From positions 70,656,172 to 70,720,171 of the forward strand of contig NC_080571.1 of assembly GCF_030247185.1 (NCBI RefSeq): a stretch of 64,000 nucleotides of DNA. Reading direction: 5' to 3'. Under the pieces are notes generated by a model. The model saw only the letters and a program-made list of their open reading frames with translations. It did not search any database and was not told the origin of the DNA. The DNA is from Malaya genurostris. Lineage: Eukaryota > Arthropoda > Insecta > Diptera > Culicidae. The stretch's first letter is position 1, and each line of letters opens with the position of its first letter. This document shows, one piece after another, positions 56,083 through 64,000 of this stretch. The position numbers and the translations under genes are program-made.

Positions 56083-57339
56083 AAGACTGTCCCAGAAAGT
56101 ATGGACGCACTTTGATTTCGCTGTAAATAATTCACAAGTGTTAGATATTCAAATTTAATTCGATATACTGATAATGTTAGACTACAACAACAGAATATTT
56201 TTCTAAACATTTGCTACTTAGCCATTGTAGACTAGCTGGCGCACCTTCTTGCGAACGTTCCTCATTAAATTCCGTACAGACTTCTTGGCGACAAGTTTTG
56301 ACACTTTTTTCCAATCTTTTTCGAACTGTTGAATGGTTTCGGCTGCCGAGACATGTTTCCTAAGATGTGCCTTCGTTAATGCCCAAAACTCCTCAATTGG
56401 TCGAAGTTGTGGGCAATTTGGTGGATTCATGTGTTTTGGGTCGAAAGTGACATTTTTGGTAGTATACCATTCTACCGTTGATTTCGAGTAGTGGCAAGAA
56501 CCAAGATCTGGCCAGAAGACAACAGGATCCTTGTGGCTTCGAATCATGGGTAGAAGTCGTTTTTGTAAACATTCCTTGATGTATATTTCGCTGTTCATTG
56601 AAGCAGTGGTGATGAAGGGTTTCGAAATCTTACCGCAGCTACAAATTGCTTGCCAGACCATAGCTTTCCTACCAAATTTTTCGACTTTAATCGATGTCTC
56701 GGACTGGTTTAACACTTGCCCTTCTCGCACCGTTTAATATTGTGGTCCCGGCAAGGATTTGTTTATCGAGTTTCACGTAGGTTTCGTCGTCCATGATTAT
56801 GCAGTTCAAGTTTGAAGCAAGAATCGTATTGTACAGCTTTCGAACCCTCGGCCTGGTCGATGCTTCTTGTTTCGGACTACGTTTAGGTTGTTTCTGCTTC
56901 TTATAGGTTCGAAGATTCAAACGTTCTTTAGCACGAAGAACACCTCCTTCGTTTGCTCGAACGCCTTCAGTATACGTTTATCCAACTGAGGGTTAGCAGG
57001 ACCTTTTTTTCGACCCGTTTTCGGTTTATCCTCAAAGGTGTTATCTTCACCGAACTTCCTGATTGCATTTCGCACGGCTTTTTCACTTACACCTTCCATT
57101 TTTGCTATCTCTCTCAGTGACAGTCCGCGTTCTGTGCCCCATTTGTACACAATTTTTCGACGTTGTTCTGCTGAAAGTCCACGCATTTCGAAACAAACTA
57201 ATGAAAACGAATAAACAACTGCACAAGTGGTTAGAGAAGAGTGTAAACAACAGGACGCAGCCATAAAAATTGACATATTCTGAACCATTGCGAAATGGCA
57301 GCGGTTTTTGGTTGCGTCCATACTTTCTGGGACAGTCTT
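56083..57339 (-). mobile_element. DD37E transposon family F1, copy 2
   Basis: The ends are AAGACTGTCCCAGAAAGTAT and its inverted match, TGCGTCCATACTTTCTGGGA followed by CAGTCTT, at 57339. TA is present on the left (56081-56082); on the right the flank is CA, so the duplication has mutated. It is the same family as 41759-43061 with high similarity. Confidence 0.88.
56185..57190 (-). pseudogene. F1 transposase pseudogene, copy 2
   Basis: From MRGLSAEQRRKIVYKWGTER (ATG near 57186) the first HTH is intact. A deletion of about 45 bp at 56940 removes the second HTH and breaks the frame. MDDETYVKLDKQILAGT keeps the first Asp but is followed by a frame change. From MVWQAICSCGKISKPF the C-terminal part is open and retains VVFWPDLGSCHYSKSTVEWY and CPQLRPIEEFWALTK, with Asp and Glu present and an intact DPKHMNPP where copy 1 has a stop. 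The lesions in copies 1 and 2 are at different places. It is non-functional. Confidence 0.85.
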
Positions 57340-58739
57340 CATTTCAACGAATTTCTGTAATTTTCTGAAGGGATTGAATTTGTTTCTACAGAAAATCTCA
57401 TCTCATAACCAATTCGATTAAACAACGCTCCGTACATGCACACTGTGTAAAAGGACTGTAATGTTTTCTGTGTGGCGAAGGGTTTTGATTTGATATCTGC
57501 ATTTTTTTTTCGAGATGCACATGCAGAGAACATGGATTATCAGTTCAAATTTTGCAATTTCAGAGTGACTTTACTCATATTCATACTAGTGTGCGTGATC
57601 TGCTGTATCCGTTCAATCCATTCGCTCAAGTATTAGATATAGTTTCTTAGAGCCACGGCAAAGTTATTGCCACCGAAAGCTGCGCAATCCGGTTGGCTGT
57701 AGACTGAGTTGTCAGTGAAATAATGTGAGGCCTCGACTAATGAGATAAATATAGGTAAAATTGTCCTATGGTTGATAGTTCGAGTGTTCAGTTTCTCGTT
57801 TGGTGTTTCCCCTGGCGAGAACCGGTTATGGGCTTAATTGGTTGGTCTGCGCCGTTTGTAATCATCTTTTCAGTAGAACTTTCTTGATTGGTCGCGAAGG
57901 TCACTTTCGTTTATTCGTTTCACGTTGTGTGGAAACCAAGCGTTTAACCGAGAACCCATACGTCATATGAGCTTACTCAATCTGTAGGTACGCTGGAAGT
58001 ACGTTCGACATTCGAGATCAGAAATTTCTCTACACTCCTGTTCAAGACTATTGGAATTGAGTAAAACTTTTCCGCTTCCGTATGTTATAAATTAAGGAAA
58101 TTAAGAAAGGTATTTAATTCCAGTTTTTTTCAACTATATTCTTGATAACATAGGTGCTATTTAATTTCTGATTTGATGTGATTGACAGCTTGATTATCGA
58201 TGAAATTCCATGATGTCGAGTATTGGAATTCCAATATAATAACAGGACTTCATTTCATTGCAATATTTGTTATATAAAAGGCTTTCGTTAAGCATTTTTT
58301 CGATTCGAAATGCATTTACATATGTATCATTTACCTAACAGCTCGATTGCAATTTAATAACGTTTGAAATTTGAATGTCATGGAATGCCAATAGTAGATT
58401 CACGGGAAATGAAGTCAATTGTTTTTTTTTCTACCGAATTGCTCCGCACAAGTAACTTGTGAGAAATGAATTATTACTGTGCAAGTATATGAATTTAAAA
58501 CATTTGAAACATTCGAGAATGTGAAGAGCCATGACCGAATAAAAGTTTCTGTTTGGAAACTAAATTATTGATAATAATTTACAATAAGGCTACGTACAAA
58601 CTTCAGATTTTCAGTTTAATTATTAGCCGTATGAACAAGTTTGGGCCATTTTTTAACAGAAGGCGGAAAAAAATTGCGTTGGAAATCTACTGTCATACAG
58701 GTTTATAATTAATATGTGTAAACAACAATACTTCTTTTA
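57340..58739. other. Non-coding, nothing recognised
   Basis: AT-rich with small frames lacking motifs. Confidence 0.35.
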
Positions 58740-59860
58740 CTATGAAAATGTCGAATTTTATGGCGAATAAAGTTATCGTATTTTGGTGGAAGTATATGCT
58801 CTAGGCGAGCAAACGTGTCGAAAGCGGTTTGAACGGTTTAATAGTGGCAATTTTATTTCGGAAGGCGAAAAAAGAACAGGAGCGCCAGAAGAAGATGAAG
58901 ATGAAGAATCGGAGGAATCGCTCTATCAAGACATTGTGTCGCAAAGTTACTCAGCCAGCCATTTGCCAACGTTTTAAAGTAATGGCAATGATTCGAAAGG
59001 TAGGCAATTGAGTGCCGTATGATTTGAAGCCAAGGGATGTCGAACGCCGGTTAGTCACGTGCGAACAACGGCTCTAAAGGCATAACAGAAAAGGAATACG
59101 ATAGGCAACGTATTGATACCCCGGCTATGCATCATCATCGACGGCCGTTCAAACTATTCATGAATGATGCTCTGTATAACGTGGGACCAGCTGACTGTGT
59201 ATTGCAAGGAAAACGGCCACAGTTCACCGATAGACACGACTAAGTTATTTTGCAGCATTAAAACGCTCCCCCACATGTTGCACAGCTGGTAAAACGGGTG
59301 AGGGCCATTTCGCCGAATGCCATCTCGCCGAATTCTTCAATTGTCTTAATATCGCAATTCCAATTAACTTAAAATGAAGACAAATGAAAGATGATAGCGT
59401 TAACACCAGTTTTGTTGACCTACTTCTGGAATATCTTATATTTAAAATAATGAATATATTCATTTAATCTCGAAAGACTACTCTTTTGAATAAAGATTGA
59501 TTCATGATACTCAGAACTATTCCGCGAAATGACCTATACGGCGAAACGACGTTCGGAAAAATGGCTGTCGGTGAAATGACCCGCTTCCGGTAAAACATAC
59601 TTGAAATCGCTTAAATAGAAAGTCCTACTCCATCCGCCGTATAGCCCAGACATTGCTCTTTCCGATTACTATTTGTTCCGGTCGATGCAGCTGGGCGTGG
59701 CTGACCAGAACTACTGACCAATTATGATGAAGTCAAAAAATTAATCGAATCGGGGATTGCGGCCAAACCCGCCGAATCTTTGAAAAGAGTATCCGTGAAT
59801 TGTTAGAAAGATAAGAAAAAGTAATGGCCAGCGATGAACAACAATTTGAAGATGGAATTT
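58740..59860 (+). pseudogene. Mariner transposase relic split by a MITE
   Basis: Degenerate blocks in mariner order: a GEQTCRKRFERFNSGNF-like N-terminal piece, a core remnant with LQH-NAPPHVAQLVK (second Asp position, degraded), then after the MITE at 59296-59588 the continuation YLKSLK and LLHPPYSPDIALSDYYLFRS (third Asp). Many stops and frameshifts. It is clearly older than the MITE inserted in it. Confidence 0.75.
59296..59588. mobile_element. 293-bp MITE with 8-bp duplication, nested in the mariner relic
   Basis: GGTAAAAC lies on both sides (59288-59295, 59589-59596). The ends are imperfect inverted repeats (GGGTGAGGGCCATTTCGCCG against inverted GGAAGCGGGTCATTTCACCG). The 8-bp duplication suggests a hAT-type element. 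Non-coding. Confidence 0.85.
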
Positions 59861-59869
59861 GTAATCTGT

Positions 59870-60190
59870 CGTCGTCAATGTTTCCTTATACCGTTTGATA
59901 ACGCGCCATACGGTATTTATTTCTGGGCAATTTCAGTTGTTTAGCTAGCCTAACATAGATGTAGACCACAATGGATTTTCCAAATAACTGTGCACAATTT
60001 TTTTCCTTCTTTCGGCTTCCATGTTAATTGTTTACAAAAGTCAATCGATTTGCGGAATGTCAAAAATCATACGTGAAGCTGACAAAATTCCCGACACGTG
60101 GGCGCCAAGAACTTCCAAATCCGTCCACCAGGAGCGCCACAATATGAGCAAAAGTTTGTTCCAATTCTAAATGAAGCAAGCTTCACGATT
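59870..60190 (-). mobile_element. 5' fragment of DD37E transposon family F3
   Basis: On the minus strand it matches 5395-5700: the terminus AGCTTGCTTCATTTAGAATT, the leader and the first HTH of the transposase (MEAERRK-type start near 60023). The fragment stops near 59870 inside the N-terminal domain. It abuts repeat A at 60195. Confidence 0.8.
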
Positions 60191-60194
60191 TTTC

Positions 60195-61140
60195 TATGAT
60201 AGCTACACTGATTTTCAAAAATTTCGAATTTGGTAAACAATCAATTAGACGAATTTAACTGACTTCGGCTACACCGACTTCCGACTTCGGCTACACCGAT
60301 TCCCGAAAGTATCGGGAATAGAGATGTTAAAAGAAGGCCAAAACGAATTTAATAAACAAAAATTCAAATTAAAATAAATTTATGGTAATAAATAATACAA
60401 AATCGGTGAATTTGATTCGGTTCCGACTTCCAAAGTTGAAATTATATGGTTAAGAGTTTTTAAAATTCAAACAGTCATAGAAGATGATACCAACAAATCT
60501 TCAAAGTTGGGCTTAAAACTATTTCAATTTATTCGTCATACTAATTCATACGATATACGAACTATTTTGGGTTATGCTGGTCTCTGAATACCGTTTCCGA
60601 AAGTACCATAAATAATGACAAAAACTTTAATGAGGAACCCACTTCTACAACTCATGGAATTCGATTGTCAAACGTTTAGATTAAAAGGAATAATTTTAAT
60701 GTCGTTTTCGCTTGATGCCAAACCTAACTCAGTTTCTACCCTGACTGCTGTCAAACCATTTGTTTGAAGCTAGTTTCGAACCTAGTTTTAACGTTGTTTA
60801 ACTGAAAATCGAGTCAGTTTCGAACCTGGTTTTTATATCAGGTTTGCTCAAACCCCCGTTGCTAAGGGCGAACCCAACACAGTTTCGTGAAAAGCGTTTG
60901 TTTGATGAAACTACCCTGGGTCAGTCTCAGTGTTCTCAAGCGCAAACGACATAAGGTTCATACAATTTCTATCTTCGATTCGTGTTGCAGTTCCAAAATT
61001 GTAATTACAATTCATTCAAAATGACGGTCATTAAAATAATTTCATGAAAACTAAACACAACGAAGAATATTCACGCGAAAAACACATACTGATCGATAAA
61101 AAAAAGGAATCATCTCACTGCTAGGAGGATTAAGCTCGTT
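60195..61140 (+). repeat. Dispersed repeat A, copy 3, with an inserted MITE
   Basis: Colinear with 28237-28935 from GATAGCTACACTGATTTTCA through CGAAGAATATTCACGCGAAA. The copy is interrupted at 60700-60951 by an element absent from the other copy. Non-coding. Confidence 0.65.
60700..60951. mobile_element. 252-bp MITE with TAA duplication (Harbinger-type)
   Basis: The ends TGTCGTTTTCGCTTGA and, inverted, TGTCGTTTGCGCTTGA match but for one base. TAA flanks both sides (60697-60699, 60952-60954). In the uninterrupted paralogue at about 28738 the site reads TTTTAAGGT, confirming the insertion. A 3-bp TAA target is characteristic of PIF/Harbinger elements. Confidence 0.85.
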
Positions 61141-61580
61141 TTTTTATCGGCAAAGTTACCAATGATCAAGTTCAAATATATTATTGCTGATATTTTTGGT
61201 TTCGAGAATGCTCTTGAATGTGCGATGTAAGCGTTGCGTCACTCTTTTTTTAACCAACTGAAACAATCTGAATGACTGTGTGTTAAGAATCAGGCCAAAT
61301 CGTATCAGAAATTATTCTAACGAAACAAATATATTTCAATAAGACTACTTGAATGACAAGAGAAAGGCATTAGCATACCACTTCTATTGTGAGGTTTTTT
61401 CTTTAAATGTCTTTTTTGACAGATAACATCTGAAGGATGCCGATTTATTAATTTTTAGTTGGTTTGACCTAACGTCGCCATAAATAAGTTCAGTTTTTGC
61501 AATGACTGAGTGGAATCATATACTGGAGAAGCGAAACGAATGAGAAACTCATAGTAAAGATGATATTTTGGAAAAAGACA
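61141..61580. other. Non-coding, nothing recognised
   Basis: No motif-bearing ORF or repeat match. Confidence 0.3.
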
Positions 61581-61587
61581 CGCTCAG

Positions 61588-61660
61588 AGTCAGGAGTCGA
61601 ACCTGCGTTTTTATGCATTCCGTGCATACGCGCTACCATTTCGCCACCACTAAACTTGTG
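61588..61660 (-). pseudogene. tRNA-like sequence, degenerate
   Basis: Minus strand: a D-arm-like TGGCGAAATGGTAGCGCG, a possible anticodon arm TATGC-ACGGAAT-GCATA (loop triplet GGA) and a T-arm with GGTTCGACTCCTG. The acceptor stem does not pair and position 33 is C, so a functional tRNA is unlikely. Probably a tRNA pseudogene or SINE head. Confidence 0.45.
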
Positions 61661-61777
61661 ATAGACACAGCTCTAACACACGATTAGGCATGATATTGCG
61701 TACATTGAACATGGTTTACATCCTAGCCACCTCGTGATTGATATCCAACCATTCAACCATCCTTTTTGTTAATCTTT

Positions 61778-63620
61778 CAACATAAAATTTCAAGTATCTC
61801 TTGTCACTGTGTTAGGGTCTTTTCCGTGCACATGAGCTTCTGCGCAGATCCAAGAAGAGAGGTTATTACTCAGCTCAGCTCTAAGATTTGTTGTTCGCTC
61901 AGTCACGTTTAGCTCTGTGAGAACTTGAATGCACACTAGGGTGGGACAAGGTTGTATGGGAAAAATTATTTTCTCGCTCCACCAAACTTTTCGTGTTCCT
62001 TTTGGGTCCCATAAGCACCATGCAAAATTTTAGCTTGATAGGAGAAACTATATTTTCGCGCCCGCGGTTCAAAGTTTGTATGGGATTTAGTATGGGAAAA
62101 CTAACTTTTAACAAAAAAATCATCTGGAGGTCACCCTACATACTCAAAAAATCAGCGGACATGTAATTTTTGTAGGAAATTTAATGAGGGAGAAAACCTT
62201 CGAAGACTGTAATATAATCCGACATCTGTAAAAAATGTTATTAAAGAAAAACCGACACAAGGTCCGAACGATGGCTCATTCCTTAATACATCTAGCACCA
62301 CTGCTGCTAGTGGTGGTAATATGAGTTTGCTTTCTTTTATTATGCTACAACGGTTGATCTGAGTTGTTTGATGTCTTCACAATAGTTGCTCGGTGTAGTT
62401 TGAAGATTTTTTTAAACTTAAAAACCATGTTCCAAAACTCACTGCAAAGACACACAAAAAACTAACTTTTTTATTTGAAGAAATTCAATTTTGAAGTCTT
62501 CAACAATATTGTTGATAAGCTCAAATAGTATAACTTTGTCGAAGACATAAACCATCTGCCTCATATGGTTTAGAAGATATGGATGATTTCATTTAATACT
62601 ATGAAAAAAACATTGATTCCAAATTTTTCTTTTTCTTATTTTTCTATCGTCCATATCTTCTAAACCATATGAGGGAGATGGTTTATGTCTTCGACAAAGT
62701 TATACTATTTGAGCTTATCAACAATATTGTTGAAGACTTCAAAATTGAATTTCTTCAAATAAAAAAGTTAGTTTTTTGTGTGTCTTTGCAGTGAGTTTTG
62801 GAACATGGTTTTTAAGTTTAAAAAAATCTTCAAACTACACCGAGCAACTATTGTGAAGACATCAAACAACTCAGATCAACCGTTGTAGCATAATAAAAGA
62901 AAGCAAACTCATATTACCACCACTAGCAGCAGTGGTGCTAGATGTATTAAGGAATGAGCCATCGTTCGGACCTTGTGTCGGTTTTTCTTTAATAACTTTT
63001 TTACAGATGTCGGATTATATTACAGTCTTCGAAGGTTTTCTCCCTCATTAAATTTCCTACAAAAATTACATGTCCGCTGATTTTTTGAGTATATAGGGTG
63101 ACCTCCAGATGATTTTTTTGTTAAAAGTTAGTTTTCCCATACTAAATCCCATACAAACTTTGAACCGCGGGCGCGAAAATATAGTTTCTCCTATCGAGCT
63201 AAAATTTTGCATGGTGCTTATGGGACCCAAAAGGAACACGAAAAGTTTGGTGGAGCTGAAATCAATATTTTGTCCCACCCTAATGCACACCTTCCGGAGA
63301 GCCATCAGTGGCTTATGCTTATGGCAGTTGAAGTCAAATTGCTGTCTCAGTTGCAACGTCGAAGCGGTTTCATCGATGCATTATTGACATATTGTCGAAT
63401 AAGTGAATTATCGTTGTGCAGAAGGCCAAATTATTATATCGATGATACGAAATAAGTTTAATAAAAAATTCCCATCCGGAAGTATATCGTTATTTCATTG
63501 TATTGAAAAACAAAAGCGAATATTAATTCCGAAATTTTTAGTTATCACTTACAACGAATGATTACATCTGATATCAGAACACATAAGCAGTGCACAACCC
63601 GTAAATTTTGTCACAAGGCG
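61778..63620 (-). mobile_element. hAT-type MITE M2, partial copy split by the foldback element
   Basis: The two outer parts, 61778-61936 and 63283-63620, match the reverse complement of 17709-18150 in order, including AAATTTCAAGTATCTCTTGT, the GCACACCTTC junction and GTAAATTTTGTCAC. The end corresponding to 18423 is missing. The terminal sequence at 63620 is degraded. Confidence 0.8.
61937..63282. mobile_element. 1346-bp foldback element with near-perfect 640-bp arms
   Basis: TAGGGTGGGACAA (61937-61949) is exactly inverted at 63270-63282. ATGCACAC flanks both sides (61929-61936, 63283-63290), an 8-bp duplication, and the related MITE at 17709-18423 has a single ATGCACAC at the same place. 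The arms (about 61937-62590 and 62648-63282) are inverted copies with very few differences except a diverged patch just inside the TIR. The loop is about 60 bases. Any frames found inside are mirrored on both arms and are not genes. hAT-type by duplication length. Confidence 0.93.
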
Positions 63621-63830
63621 GACGCAAAAGTATTAATTTAAGTCGGAAACGTGTTAATAAAATAACACACGGAAAGGCCGAAATCAGCATTTTGGCGAAA
63701 AATTAGTTGATTTTCTGATTTTAGTTAGTTATTTTTTGAAACCACTAAAAAAATCTTACTTTTGCTAATTTAAATTTTTAAATTCTCATTCCCTTAATAA
63801 TAATCAAATATTTGTTGAAATGGCTATTTT
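63621..63830. other. AT-rich spacer
   Basis: Nothing recognised. Confidence 0.3.
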
Positions 63831-63835
63831 TACCT

Positions 63836-63955
63836 TTTTTTATATATATAAAAAATAGGTATAGAATTCGTTCAAACTTTCGAAAATTTTTCCGAGGCCC
63901 GGAGGGCCGAATGACATATACCAATCGATTCAGCTCGACGAACTGAGCAAATGTC

Positions 63956-63987
<32 letters not shown>

Positions 63988-64000
63988 TGTGTCTGTATGT
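63836..64000. repeat. Edge of dispersed repeat C with GT microsatellite
   Basis: AAAAATAGGTATAGAATTCG and the following CGAAAATTTTTCCGAGGCCC resemble 27440-27490. CGACGAACTGAGC matches 34698. From about 63954 a GT repeat runs to the window end, so the element is cut off. Confidence 0.65.

Noticed and set aside
61588..61660. Functional tRNA gene
   Set aside because: Box-like words are present but the acceptor stem does not pair and the base before the anticodon is wrong.
61899..63455. Two similar small proteins on opposite strands in the foldback element
   Set aside because: They are mirror images created by the palindrome and have no coding features.
63109..63455. Overlapping frames across the foldback/MITE junction
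   Set aside because: They cross a transposon insertion boundary and cannot be ancestral coding sequence.
1..64000. Viral insertions, CRISPR arrays or rRNA genes
   Set aside because: No frame resembled viral replicase or capsid proteins, no regular spacer array was seen, and no rRNA-like sequence was recognised.

Overview
The window is eukaryotic, dipteran DNA, most likely from a mosquito. The base is AT-rich, one spliced gene end has canonical GT/AG introns, and almost everything else is transposable-element sequence of kinds known from mosquitoes: an endonuclease/RT/RNase H LINE, Tc1/mariner-superfamily elements with a DD37E triad, mariner relics, a tRNA-derived SINE and many MITEs. The species call is inference. 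No prokaryotic, viral or CRISPR feature was seen.

Layout. 1-590 is a broken DD37E transposon end. 1350-2572 holds the last two exons of a cellular gene on the + strand (337 codons visible), the only host coding sequence I can support well. 4.4-8.3 kb is a nest of MITEs; one carries a complete hammerhead-ribozyme core (8088-8183). 8.5-9.2 kb looks like a possible untranslated first exon. 9897-15920 is a full-length non-LTR retrotransposon with both ORFs open, a poly(A) tail and a perfect 14-bp target-site duplication. 17448-24875 is a head-to-tail duplication of a 3714-bp unit made of a hAT-type MITE, a mariner relic and two related MITEs. 25-36 kb holds decayed mariners, ribozyme relatives, dispersed repeats and a SINE with its target-site duplication. 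36151-37235 and 39689-40641 are two mariners with TIRs and TA duplications; the second sits in one arm of an older inverted repeat. 41759-43061 and 56083-57339 are two copies of one DD37E transposon, and 43795-45022 is a second DD37E family. 48830-51635 is a 5'-truncated, mutated, inverted copy of the LINE. 58.7-61.1 kb contains nested insertions. 61937-63282 is a 1346-bp, nearly perfect foldback element inserted in a hAT-type MITE, with a related empty site elsewhere in the window.

How the parts relate. Most elements are dead: internal deletions, nonsense codons or lost catalytic residues. The LINE at 9897-15920 looks potentially competent and could also mobilise the SINE. Nested insertions give a relative chronology at several sites. 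Candidate first exons (8.5-9.2, 38.9, 46.1 and 54.6 kb), all + strand, could belong to a long-intron gene continuing beyond the window; this is weakly supported.
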